From an uncultured Bacteroidales bacterium (GTDB taxonomy: Bacteria > Bacteroidota > Bacteroidia > Bacteroidales > WCHB1-69), in NCBI GenBank assembly GCA_900315705.1, contig ONAB01000013.1:1-64000 (forward strand): a DNA stretch of 64,000 nt, in the 5' to 3' direction. Under the pieces are notes generated by a model. That model was given only the letters and a program-made list of their open reading frames with translations, searched no databases and was not told the origin of the DNA. The position numbers and the translations under genes are program-made. This document shows, one piece after another, positions 48,874 through 57,179 of the stretch (positions are counted from its first letter, which is position 1; every line of letters begins with the position of its first letter).

Positions 48874-51726
48874 TTACTTCTTGAATACAATCTTGGCGGC
48901 ACGTTTGAGCATATACGGGAGGATCTTGCTGAACTTCTCCTCGGAGGTGACAAATTCGCTGGCTTCGGGGTGCTCGCGGAAGAGGTGGATGGCGTCGAAG
49001 GCGCACTTGGTGGTGCAGATGCCGCAGCCGATACAGCGGTTCTCATCAACGACTGATGCGCCGCAACTCAGACAGCGGGCCGTCTCGGTGCGCACCTGCT
49101 CCTCCGTAAGCGTGAGCGTGTATTCGCGGAATTTGTCAGCCTGCTCCGACACGCCTTCCACCTGACGGGAAGAGTTGTCGTAGCTCTCCACCACGATGTC
49201 GTCCTTGTTGAGCTCGATGAAGTCGCGGCGGTTGCGCCCGATGGTGAGGTGGCCGTGCTGCACGTAACGATGCAACGATTCGGCGCCCTCCTTGCCAGCG
49301 GCGATGGCGTCGATGGCAAACTTAGGCCCGGTAAAGCAGTCGCCACCCACGAAGATGTCCTCCTCGGCGGTCTGGTAGGTCAGTTTGTCGGCCACAGGAT
49401 AGACACCGCGCACAAATTCCACTTTCGTGTCTTTGAGCAGATCTTTGAGGATGACCGTCTGTCCAATGGCGAAGATGACCAAGTCGGCATCCAGCGTAAT
49501 CGTTTCTTCCTCATTGTATTGCGGGGAGAAGCGGTGGTCTTTGTCATACACGGAGGTGCATTTCTTGAAGACGATGCCGGTGACCTTGTCGGTTGACTCG
49601 CCATTTGCACTCTGGGAAGAGTGTGCTCCTAAAACCTCTTTCGGGCCCCAGCCGGGGTTGATGACCACGCCGTCCTCACGGGCTTCGCGGCGCTCCTCCA
49701 AGGAGGCAGGCATAATGTCTTCGGTCTCCAACGAGAGCATAGTGACAGACTCGGCGCCGCCGCGCTTGGCGACCCGTGCTGCGTCGATGGCCACGTTGCC
49801 GCCGCCGACCACGACGACCTTGCCGCTGACCTTCGTGCCGCAATTGCACGTGTGCAGGAAATCGATGGCCGTGGTGGTCCCAGACAAATTCTCGCCGGTG
49901 ATGCCGGGCAGTTTGCCGCCTTGACAGCCGATGGCTACGTAGAATCCCTTGTATCCTTGATCTCTAAGTTGTTGTATGGTAATGTCTTTACCAACTTCCA
50001 CACCGGTGTGGATGTCCACTCCGATCTCGCGCATAATGTCGATCTCTGCTTTGATGACCTCTTTATCCAACTTATAAGAGGGAATGCCGTATTGCAGCAT
50101 ACCGCCGGGAATCTCGTCTTTCTCGAACACGGTGGGCTTGTAGCCCATCGTGGCGAGGTAGTAGGCGCAGCTCAGACCGGCGGGGCCGCCGCCGATGATG
50201 GCGATCTTTTCCTCCCAATGGTCAATGACGCTGGAGGCGATGTTGATTTCGGGCACGAAGCGGGTCTCGGCCTTGAGATCCTGCTCGGCGATGAATTTCT
50301 TGACCGCGTCGATGGCGATGGGCTGGTCGATAGTGCCGCGCGTGCAGGCATCCTCGCAACGACGGTTACACACGCGTCCGCATACGGCCGGGAACGGGTT
50401 CTCGCGTTTGATGAGTTCCAATGCTTCTGTATATTTGCCCTCGGCGGCCTTCTTCAGATAGCCTTGCACCGCGATGTGCGCGGGACAGGCCGTCTTACAG
50501 GGCGCCGTGCCCGTCGGGTAGCAGTTGATACGGTTTTTGTCACGATAGTCTTCGTCCCACTTCTCCGGTCCCCACTTTTTGGCATCGGGCAATTCCTGTT
50601 TCGGATAGGTCTGCTCTCCGTGCTTGGTACAGAGCTTTTGTCCGAGACGGACAGCGCCGGCGGGACAATATTCCACGCAACGACCGCAGGCCACGCAATT
50701 TGCAGGATCCACCTTGGCCACGTATGCACTACGCGACAAGTTCGGGGTGTTGAAGAGTTGTGAAGTGCGCAATGCGTTACAAATCTTTACGTTACAGTTG
50801 CAGATGGCGAAAATTTTGCCTTCGCCGTCAATATTGGTCACTTGGTGCACGAAACCGTTGTCCTCCGCTTTTTTGAGGATGGCAATGGCCTCGTCGTAGG
50901 TGATGTAGTGACCACGGCCGGTCTCCGCGAGGTAGTCGGCCATATCGCCCACACCGATGCACCAGTCGCGGTAGTCGTCGGCACAGCCCTCGTCAAGTTT
51001 CTTGCGGCCGTAACGGCAGGAGCAGATGCCCACGCCCAGATGGCCTTCATAACGCTTAAGCCAATAGGATATGTGCTCAATATCAATACTTTGATTCTCC
51101 ATAGAGATGGCTTTCTCCACGGGGATGACGTGCATCCCGATACCTGCGCCGCCCATCGGCACCATCGGGGTGACCTTTTCCAGCGGCAGGAAAGTCATAC
51201 GTTCGAAGAACATCGCCAATTCGGGATGCTTGTCCATCAGGTCGGTGTTCATATTGGTGTATTCGGCGCTGCCGGGCACGAACATCGGCACCCAATAGAT
51301 GCGGTCCTCGCGGTTGTAGGAGGTGCCGGGCACCGGACCGTTGTCAGTGTATTTGTCGCCATAGTCGTACTCCAGCATTCCAAAGTAGGAAAGTTTGTCA
51401 AGGAGTTCGTCAAACGACTGATCATCAGGAGTGTAGTGCTTCTGTTTGTTCCATTCGTGGAGCAACTGATAGGTGCGGTGCTCACGAACTTTCAGTCCCC
51501 TCTTCGGCAGCATATCAAGGAGCAAGTCCAAAGAGGTCTCGCGGGTTTTCGCATCCATCTCATCTTCAAAGATGCAGGCCAGTCCCCAGTATTCGGGGGC
51601 GTCAGTGGTCATTTTGATCTTGCCGGGCACGCGGTCGGTGACCTTGCGGACGAACTTCAGCAGTTTCGGGTTCGGGTTCTTGTCCCCTTTGTGTTTCGGG
51701 ACAAATTTGGTTGACATTTCGGGCAT
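48874..51726 (-). CDS. Multidomain iron-sulfur flavoprotein, GltD/NfnB-like NAD(P)H oxidoreductase
   Basis: A 950-residue fusion. The N-terminal 330 residues look like a winged-helix plus cluster-binding domain (GICSCRYGRKKLDEGCADDY, FAICNCNVKICNALRTSQLF); then a ferredoxin pair starts at DPANCVACGRCVEYCPAGAV; then the GltD-type Fer4 domain (CKTACPAHIAVQGYLK; CGRVCNRRCEDACTRG); an FAD-binding core (AIIGGGPAGLSCAYYLATMG) and NAD(P) loop (VVVGGGNVAIDAARVAKRGG); and a C-terminal ferredoxin (CIGCGICTTKCAFDAI). It can move electrons between NAD(P)H and ferredoxin. It lies between hypB and hypA; its partner is unknown. Confidence 0.88.
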   Translation of the reverse strand: MPEMSTKFVPKHKGDKNPNPKLLKFVRKVTDRVPGKIKMTTDAPEYWGLACIFEDEMDAKTRETSLDLLLDMLPKRGLKVREHRTYQLLHEWNKQKHYTPDDQSFDELLDKLSYFGMLEYDYGDKYTDNGPVPGTSYNREDRIYWVPMFVPGSAEYTNMNTDLMDKHPELAMFFERMTFLPLEKVTPMVPMGGAGIGMHVIPVEKAISMENQSIDIEHISYWLKRYEGHLGVGICSCRYGRKKLDEGCADDYRDWCIGVGDMADYLAETGRGHYITYDEAIAILKKAEDNGFVHQVTNIDGEGKIFAICNCNVKICNALRTSQLFNTPNLSRSAYVAKVDPANCVACGRCVEYCPAGAVRLGQKLCTKHGEQTYPKQELPDAKKWGPEKWDEDYRDKNRINCYPTGTAPCKTACPAHIAVQGYLKKAAEGKYTEALELIKRENPFPAVCGRVCNRRCEDACTRGTIDQPIAIDAVKKFIAEQDLKAETRFVPEINIASSVIDHWEEKIAIIGGGPAGLSCAYYLATMGYKPTVFEKDEIPGGMLQYGIPSYKLDKEVIKAEIDIMREIGVDIHTGVEVGKDITIQQLRDQGYKGFYVAIGCQGGKLPGITGENLSGTTTAIDFLHTCNCGTKVSGKVVVVGGGNVAIDAARVAKRGGAESVTMLSLETEDIMPASLEERREAREDGVVINPGWGPKEVLGAHSSQSANGESTDKVTGIVFKKCTSVYDKDHRFSPQYNEEETITLDADLVIFAIGQTVILKDLLKDTKVEFVRGVYPVADKLTYQTAEEDIFVGGDCFTGPKFAIDAIAAGKEGAESLHRYVQHGHLTIGRNRRDFIELNKDDIVVESYDNSSRQVEGVSEQADKFREYTLTLTEEQVRTETARCLSCGASVVDENRCIGCGICTTKCAFDAIHLFREHPEASEFVTSEEKFSKILPYMLKRAAKIVFKK

Positions 51727-51734
51727 AACGGTGT

Positions 51735-51900
51735 ATTATTTCGTGTTTATTACTTCGTGTTGGTGAGCTTCGCTGTTGGTGAGCCTACGGCTGTTAGTTA
51801 CTTCGTGTTGATTAGCTTCGCTGTTGGTTAGCCTTCGGCTGTTAGTTACTTCGTGTTGATTACTTTGTGTTAGTTAGCTTCGCTGTTGTTTTTGTTGTTT
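51735..51900. repeat. Micro-repeat array upstream of the flavoprotein gene
   Basis: About ten units alternate: ttatttcgtgtttattac, ttcgtgttggtgagcttcg, gagcctacggctgttagt, gattagcttcgctgttgg, ttagccttcggctgttag, ttactttgtgttagttagc. The right end codes for the last residues (NNSEAN) of the four-helix-bundle protein. The flavoprotein gene's promoter, if any, must lie within or beyond the array. Confidence 0.85.
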
Positions 51901-52274
51901 TTGTTGATGTCATAGCTGCGGAGATGAGACATAAATGATGTTATTTTTATAGATAAATCCGTGCAACGTTCGCGTAATGATTTGGCTATTTCAGCATTTA
52001 TATATTCTAAATCTTCTGCCACATACAACATACTTTTCACTTCTCCACAAGATCCATAGGATGTATTTAGGTAACTTAAAAGTTGTTTATTGTCTTTTGC
52101 ATTTTTACTTCTATCAAAGCCCTCTGCAATGTTATTCATTATGGAAATCACTGCTCGCTGAATCTGATTGTTGAAGCCATAATCCTTATTTGTGGCAAAT
52201 TGAGCATAAATATCTTTGACAAGTTCCCTTGCCAATTGCCAAACCACCAAATCTTCAAAATTATAAATCTTCAT
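51870..52274 (-). CDS. Four-helix bundle protein (23S rRNA intervening sequence protein family)
   Basis: A 134-residue protein of the IVP/S23 family. The start KIYNFEDLVVWQLARELVKD and the helices NQIQRAVISIMNNIAEGFDR and SYGSCGEVKSMLYVAEDLEY are diagnostic. The family was first seen in 23S rRNA intervening sequences and also inserts elsewhere in genomes; here there is no rRNA. The last ten or so residues (NKNNKNNSEAN) are encoded by a micro-repeat tract. Base composition is AT-richer than that of its neighbours. The start at 52274 (MKIYNF) fits the family. Confidence 0.88.
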   Translation of the reverse strand: MKIYNFEDLVVWQLARELVKDIYAQFATNKDYGFNNQIQRAVISIMNNIAEGFDRSKNAKDNKQLLSYLNTSYGSCGEVKSMLYVAEDLEYINAEIAKSLRERCTDLSIKITSFMSHLRSYDINKNNKNNSEAN

Positions 52275-52362
52275 AACATCAATCAACTAACATTAACCAA
52301 CTAACACGCAGTAATCAACATAAAATAATCAACACGTAGTAATGAACACGAAGTAATCAACA
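52275..52362. repeat. Micro-repeat array between hypB and the four-helix protein gene
   Basis: Units aactaacattaacc, aactaacacgcagtaatc, aacataaaataatc, aacacgtagtaatg and aacacgaagtaatc follow each other, reverse complements of the units at 47500 and 51735. They end at the hypB stop codon. Confidence 0.8.
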
Positions 52363-53019
52363 GTGAAGCTTCCCCCGCAACCATTCGGCGAGTGTGTCCA
52401 TTCCGTCGCCGGTTTTGGCGGAGACGGGGATGATGGTCGCGTGGGGGTTGCGCATCAGGATGTTCTTTTTGCAACGCTCCAGATTGAAATCGAAATAGGG
52501 CATCACATCCGTTTTGTTGATGATAACGAGGTCGCAGACGGTGAACATAAGGGGGTACTTGAGGGGTTTGTCATCGCCCTCGGGCACGGAAAGGATCATC
52601 GCGTTGCAGGTGGCGCCGGTGTCGAATTCGGCAGGGCAGACCAGGTTGCCGACATTCTCGAGAATGACGAGGTCGGTGTTCTTGAGGTCAAGGTTGTCGA
52701 GCCCTTGGCGTGTCATCTCCGCGTCGAGATGGCACATTCCGCCGGTGTGCAGCTGGATGGACGGCACGCCGGTGGCCTCCTTGATTTTCACGGCGTCCAC
52801 ATCGCTGTCGATGTCGGCCTCCATCACTGCCACACGGATTTTGTCTTTGATTCTGTTAATGAGCTGGATAAGAGTGGTGGTTTTGCCGCTGCCTGGAGCT
52901 GACATCAAATTGAGGAGACACACTCCTTTGTTTTTTAATTCAACTCTAAGAGTATCAGCATCTTTCTCATTCTCTGCAAAGACGCTTTTTTTGATTTCGA
53001 TAACTTTTATCTCTTGCAT
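52357..53019 (-). CDS. hypB: Hydrogenase nickel incorporation GTPase HypB
   Basis: A 220-residue SIMIBI-class GTPase. Walker A is APGSGKTTTL (41-50); the metal-site loop TGGMCHLDAEMTRQG and the guanine motif VINKTD are intact. The N-terminal CxxCGC nickel site and His-rich tail of some HypB proteins are absent. It drives GTP-dependent nickel insertion with HypA. The start at 53019 follows the -7 box at 53042-53049; a longer in-frame ATG at 53052 is upstream of it. A decayed copy of its 5' end lies at 44556-44697. Confidence 0.93.
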   Translation of the reverse strand: MQEIKVIEIKKSVFAENEKDADTLRVELKNKGVCLLNLMSAPGSGKTTTLIQLINRIKDKIRVAVMEADIDSDVDAVKIKEATGVPSIQLHTGGMCHLDAEMTRQGLDNLDLKNTDLVILENVGNLVCPAEFDTGATCNAMILSVPEGDDKPLKYPLMFTVCDLVIINKTDVMPYFDFNLERCKKNILMRNPHATIIPVSAKTGDGMDTLAEWLRGKLHC

Positions 53020-53041
53020 TTTATTACAACTTTTCGGGATG

Positions 53042-53049
53042 CAAATGTA
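53042..53049 (-). promoter_or_regulatory. hypB promoter -7 box
   Basis: TACATTTG on the minus strand, 22 bp upstream of hypB. Confidence 0.6.
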
Positions 53050-53079
53050 CAATTTTTTTGGCCTCGATGTTGCCTTTTG

Positions 53080-53108
53080 AGGAGTCTTTGCGGAGATTCC
53101 TGCTTGCC
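53080..53108. repeat. 29-bp exact copy of part of the ECF sigma gene
   Basis: Identical to 45274-45302 (aggagtctttgcggagat...), near the 5' end of the sigma factor gene. It directly follows the hypB promoter region and precedes a variant of the 21-bp word at 53112-53133. The remaining bases to 53206 hold nothing recognisable. Confidence 0.85.
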
Positions 53109-53206
53109 TTGGGGGACGTGTGTGCGTGTGCCATACACGAAAAACGTTATGGCTGAAATGACAATCCCCTAAATAAGTACATTGATTTGGATATGGACAG
53201 ACGCCA

Positions 53207-54265
53207 TCACCCCTCAGTCAACGAACCCGCCGCCATATAGGGCGAAACCTGCTTGTTACGAATCTTCGGCAAGTACTCCTCTATGCGCTTTTGGATTTCT
53301 GGGTCATTGTAGAAACGGTTTTGCAGGGTGAAGTTTATCCAATTGTAGAAGATGTTGACATTCTGTTCGGTACGGTTGCGCTCAAAGTAACCGTTGGCTT
53401 TGGTCAGCGCCACATATTGGCCGATGATATCCCATACTTTGTCGATGGCAAAGCCTTCCAGGGCGGAACACACTTCCACGGGCACGGTCCAGTGGTCCTC
53501 GTTCTGCGGGAAGAGTTTCAAGGCGGCCCGGTACTGGGCTTGCGCCGCTATGGCCTTGGACTTGTTGTCGCCGTCGGCCTTGTTGATGACCAGGCCGTCG
53601 GCCATTTCCATAATGCCGCGCTTGATGCCCTGCAGCTCGTCGCCGGCGCCGGCCAGCATCAGCAGCAGGAAGAAGTCCACCATCGACTTGACCACCGTCT
53701 CGGACTGGCCCACGCCGACGGTCTCCACCAGGATGACGTCAAAGCCGGCGGCTTCGCAGAGCACGATGGTCTCGCGGGTCTTGCGGGCCACGCCGCCGAG
53801 GGTGCTCCCCGAAGGCGAGGGCCGGATGAAGGCGTCAGGGTCCACCGACAGCTGCTCCATACGCGTCTTGTCGCCAAGAATGCTCCCCTTGGTGCGCTCG
53901 CTGCTGGGGTCGATGGCCAATACCGCCACCTTGTGGCCCGTTCTGGTGAGCATCTTGCCGAAAGCTTCGATGAAGGTGCTCTTGCCCACGCCGGGCACGC
54001 CCGTGATGCCGATGCGCAACGAGTTGCCGGAGTGGGGGAGACACCCCTCGATGATGTCCTGTGCCATCGCCAAATGGTCGGGATTAGAGCTCTCAATCAT
54101 CGTGATGGCCTGGCTCAAGATGGTGCGGTCACCCGTCAGAATGCCCTGGATGTACTCTTCCCTCGACAGTTTCCGGCGCTTGCGCACCACGGGGTTGGGG
54201 TTCACGCTCGCAGGCTGTTCCACCCCTTCCCGTTCCGTCAGTGCCGATTTGAAAAACCTTTCCAT
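53207..54265 (-). CDS. meaB: Methylmalonyl-CoA mutase-associated GTPase MeaB
   Basis: A 352-residue G3E-related GTPase. The P-loop is [17 protein letters not shown] (87-103), the switch region [20 protein letters not shown], the [10 protein letters not shown] motif and the guanine motif NKADGDN are all present. It protects and loads the B12-dependent methylmalonyl-CoA mutase used in succinate-propionate fermentation. The mutase genes are not in the window. It starts 15 bp after lon and is probably transcribed with it. Confidence 0.94.
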   Translation of the reverse strand: MERFFKSALTEREGVEQPASVNPNPVVRKRRKLSREEYIQGILTGDRTILSQAITMIESSNPDHLAMAQDIIEGCLPHSGNSLRIGITGVPGVGKSTFIEAFGKMLTRTGHKVAVLAIDPSSERTKGSILGDKTRMEQLSVDPDAFIRPSPSGSTLGGVARKTRETIVLCEAAGFDVILVETVGVGQSETVVKSMVDFFLLLMLAGAGDELQGIKRGIMEMADGLVINKADGDNKSKAIAAQAQYRAALKLFPQNEDHWTVPVEVCSALEGFAIDKVWDIIGQYVALTKANGYFERNRTEQNVNIFYNWINFTLQNRFYNDPEIQKRIEEYLPKIRNKQVSPYMAAGSLTEG

Positions 54266-54280
54266 TTACAATATTATGTT

Positions 54281-56698
54281 TTATTTCCCGAAATTGAAAT
54301 TCACCGCCTCCTGCATAGAAGAGAAGTAGTGGAAAGTCATCCCCTTGAGGAGTTTCTCCGGGATGTCGTCAATGTCTTTCTGATTCTCTGTGCACATCAC
54401 GATGTCGAAGATGCCGCTGCGCTTGGCGGCGAGGATTTTCTCCTTGATGCCGCCCACGGGGAGCAGCTTGCCGCGCAGGGTGATCTCGCCCGTCATCGCG
54501 ATTTTGTCGCGCAGAGGTTTGCCCGTGAAGGCCGACACCAAAGCCGAAAGGATGGTAATGCCCGCCGAAGGACCGTCCTTCGGAGTGGCCCCTTCGGGCA
54601 CGTGGATGTGCACTTTGTTCTTCTCAAAGGCCTCTTGGGCGATGCCGAAGTCGGCGGCGTGCGCTTTGAGGTATTCGTAGGCGATGGTGACCGATTCTTT
54701 CATCACGTCACCCAGGCTGCCGGTCATTGTCAGCTCGCCCTTGCCCGGACTGGTCAGTGCCTCCACGAAGAGGATCTCGCCGCCCACGGCGGTCCAGGCC
54801 AGACCGGTGGCCACGCCCGGCACGGAGCCGTCAAAGGCCTTCTCGATTTGGAAGATGGGCGCGCCAAGCAACTCTTTCAGCTGCTCGGGCTCCACGAATT
54901 TGTCAATGTATCCCTTTTGCACGTATTGCGCCGCCCGTTTGCGGATCACTTTGGCGATGGTACGCTCCAGGGTTCTTACTCCGGATTCGCGAGTGTATTT
55001 GCTGATGATGGCCTCCACGGTCTTGTCGCGGATGAAAAGCTTTTCGCTGTCCAAACCATTCTCCACCAACTGCTTGGGGATGAGGTGTTTTTTAGCGATT
55101 TGCAGTTTCTCTTCGGCCAGATAACCGGCAATGTCGATGATTTCCATACGGTCGAGCAGCGCCGGATGCACGTTGTTGAGGTTGTTGGCGGTGGCGATGA
55201 AGAGCACGCGCGAAAGGTCGAAAGAGGTCTCCAAGTAGTTGTCGTAGAACGCGTTGTTCTGCTCGGGGTCCATCACCTCCAGAAGGGCGGCTGAGGGGTC
55301 GCCTTGCACATTCATTCCCGTGATTTTGTCGATTTCGTCCAAGACAAAGACGGGGTTTGCAAAGCCGGCCTTGCGCATATTCTGGATGATGCGCCCCGGC
55401 ATAGCGCCGATGTAGGTCTTGCGGTGGCCGCGGATTTCGGACTCGTCGCGCAAACCGCCCAGCGACACGCGCACGTACTTGCGCCCGAGGGCGGCGGCGA
55501 TAGACTTGCCCAAGGAGGTTTTGCCCACGCCCGGAGGGCCGGCCAGACAGAGTATCGGCGACTTCATATCCCCCTTCAGTTTCAGCACTGCCAGATATTC
55601 GAGGATGCGCTCCTTGACCTTCTCCAGCCCGTAATGGTCCTTGTCGAGCACCTTGCGCGCCTTGTTGAGGTTGAAGTTGTCCTTGCTGTATTCATTCCAA
55701 GGCAGGTCCACGAAAAGTTCCAAGTAGTTGAGTTGCACGGAGTAGTCGGGGGCCATCGGATTGGTGCGCTGCAACTTTTCCAGTTCCTTCTGGAAGAGGT
55801 CGGCGGTCTCCTTATCCCATTTTTTCTTGGCGCCGCGTTCCTGGAGGGAGAGGTAGTCCTTCTCGGAGGGCGAACCGCCCAGTTCCTCCTGGATGGTTTT
55901 CATTTGCTGGTTGAGGAAATATTCACGCTGCTGGCGGTCGAGTTCGTGCTTCGACTTGTCCTGAATCTGGTTCTTGAGTTCCACCAACTGGAGGTCGCGG
56001 TGCAAGAGCTTGAGTACGGTCTTGGCGCGGTCCACGATGTTGTCCATCTCCAGGATGGCCTGTTTGTCTTCCACGGAGGTGGAGAGATTGGTGGCCAGGA
56101 AGTTGATGAGGTAGGAGTCGCTTTCGATGTTCTTGAGGGCGAAGGCGGCCTCGCGCGGCATATTGGGCGAGAGCTTCACCATTTTGGCGGCGGTGTCGCG
56201 CAGCGAGGATATCAGGGCCTTGAAATTCTTGTGCCCCGTGATGGCGGGATCGTTCTCGTTGGTCTCAAAGGGTTCGGCAAGCCCCTTGTAGTAAGGCTCG
56301 GTCTGGGTTATCTCCTTCAGCACAAAGCATTTGATGCCTTGCACGATGATAGTCACGCCGCCGTCGGGCATCGTGATGTACTTGATGATGCGCGCCATCG
56401 TGCCCACCCGGTACAGGTCGCTGGCCGTGGGCTCCTCCACGTCATTGTCGCGCTGCGCGATGACGCCGATGGGCGTGTTGGAACGGGAGTAGTCCTGCGC
56501 CAACTTGATGGACTTGGTGCGCCCCACGTTGATGGGAATCACCATCCCCGGAAACAGAAGCGTGTTTCTTAAGGGGAGCAGTGCTATCTCGTCGGGGACC
56601 GCTGTCTTGCGGAAGTTCTCCTCGTCGTCGATGGAGAAAAGGGGTATGAAATTCGATTCGTTGTTGATGAAGTCGTCAATCAATGATAGATCTTTCAT
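54281..56698 (-). CDS. lon: ATP-dependent protease Lon (endopeptidase La)
   Basis: An 805-residue protease. It has an N-terminal LON substrate-binding domain (about 35-230; ALLPLRNTLLFPGMVIPINV), an AAA+ module with Walker A GPPGVGKTSLG (about 384) and Walker B VFVLDEIDK, and a C-terminal Ser-Lys protease domain with PKDGPSAGITI (Ser at about 711). It degrades misfolded and regulatory proteins in the cytoplasm. The start at 56698 lies downstream of the -7 box at 56756-56763; an upstream in-frame ATG at 56758 overlaps the box. A large hairpin covers the leader. Confidence 0.96.
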   Translation of the reverse strand: MKDLSLIDDFINNESNFIPLFSIDDEENFRKTAVPDEIALLPLRNTLLFPGMVIPINVGRTKSIKLAQDYSRSNTPIGVIAQRDNDVEEPTASDLYRVGTMARIIKYITMPDGGVTIIVQGIKCFVLKEITQTEPYYKGLAEPFETNENDPAITGHKNFKALISSLRDTAAKMVKLSPNMPREAAFALKNIESDSYLINFLATNLSTSVEDKQAILEMDNIVDRAKTVLKLLHRDLQLVELKNQIQDKSKHELDRQQREYFLNQQMKTIQEELGGSPSEKDYLSLQERGAKKKWDKETADLFQKELEKLQRTNPMAPDYSVQLNYLELFVDLPWNEYSKDNFNLNKARKVLDKDHYGLEKVKERILEYLAVLKLKGDMKSPILCLAGPPGVGKTSLGKSIAAALGRKYVRVSLGGLRDESEIRGHRKTYIGAMPGRIIQNMRKAGFANPVFVLDEIDKITGMNVQGDPSAALLEVMDPEQNNAFYDNYLETSFDLSRVLFIATANNLNNVHPALLDRMEIIDIAGYLAEEKLQIAKKHLIPKQLVENGLDSEKLFIRDKTVEAIISKYTRESGVRTLERTIAKVIRKRAAQYVQKGYIDKFVEPEQLKELLGAPIFQIEKAFDGSVPGVATGLAWTAVGGEILFVEALTSPGKGELTMTGSLGDVMKESVTIAYEYLKAHAADFGIAQEAFEKNKVHIHVPEGATPKDGPSAGITILSALVSAFTGKPLRDKIAMTGEITLRGKLLPVGGIKEKILAAKRSGIFDIVMCTENQKDIDDIPEKLLKGMTFHYFSSMQEAVNFNFGK

Positions 56699-56722
56699 AT
56701 AGAGATTGTTATAATACAAAAA

Positions 56723-56755
56723 CTGACCTTTTCCGACTATCTCGAAAAAGGTCAG
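56723..56755. promoter_or_regulatory. Inverted repeat at the lon promoter/leader
   Basis: ctgaccttttccga (56723-56736) pairs with tcgaaaaaggtcag (56742-56755) with one mismatch. It begins right next to the -7 box and so covers the transcription start and early leader of lon. It could be an operator for a heat-shock-type repressor or a leader hairpin; it does not match the CIRCE sequence. Confidence 0.7.
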
Positions 56756-56763
56756 CAAATGTA
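56756..56763 (-). promoter_or_regulatory. lon promoter -7 box
   Basis: TACATTTG on the minus strand, 57 bp upstream of the lon start. Confidence 0.65.
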
Positions 56764-56778
56764 CAAAATATTGCTGAA

Positions 56779-57048
56779 TTATTTTGTCTTGCCTGCGTCT
56801 AAATGACGAGCGTATTTGTTGCGGAACTTATCCACACGACCGGCGGTGTCAACGAGCTTCATTTGACCCGTGAAGAAGGGGTGGGAGGTGTTGGAAATCT
56901 CCAACTTCACCAGCGGGTATTCGTTGCCGTCTTCCCAAACAATCGTGTCCTTCGTGCTGATAGTGGACTTGGACAAGAAAGCGGTTTCGTTTGACATATC
57001 TTTGAAAACGACCGGTCTATACTCTTTCGGATGAATGCCTTTTTTCAT
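56779..57048 (-). CDS. rpmE2: 50S ribosomal protein L31, type B
   Basis: An 89-residue L31. It starts [19 protein letters not shown], and [20 protein letters not shown] is typical of the type B form. No cysteines are present, so it is the zinc-free paralog that can replace zinc L31 when zinc is scarce. It is a single-gene unit with a -7 box at 57086-57093. Confidence 0.95.
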   Translation of the reverse strand: MKKGIHPKEYRPVVFKDMSNETAFLSKSTISTKDTIVWEDGNEYPLVKLEISNTSHPFFTGQMKLVDTAGRVDKFRNKYARHLDAGKTK

Positions 57049-57085
57049 ATTTTTCGTGTTTTTTGTTGTCTAATTTTTTGGAGTG

Positions 57086-57093
57086 CAAAAATA
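57086..57093 (-). promoter_or_regulatory. rpmE2 promoter -7 box
   Basis: TATTTTTG on the minus strand, 38 bp upstream of rpmE2. Confidence 0.65.
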
Positions 57094-57179
57094 CACTTTT
57101 TTTCATATAGTTCAAGTAGTTGCGATATTTTATTTATCAACAACTACAAAACTGATATAAATAATTGATATATAACTTG

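Noticed and set aside
51735-51900. Micro-repeat array as a CRISPR or an iteron origin
   Set aside because: Units are adjacent and variable without unique spacers, and no cas or replication-initiator gene is nearby.
53291-55294. A 667-codon open frame on the plus strand across meaB and lon
   Set aside because: It spans two well-recognised genes on the other strand and their gap; composition is His/Leu/Gly-rich without domains.
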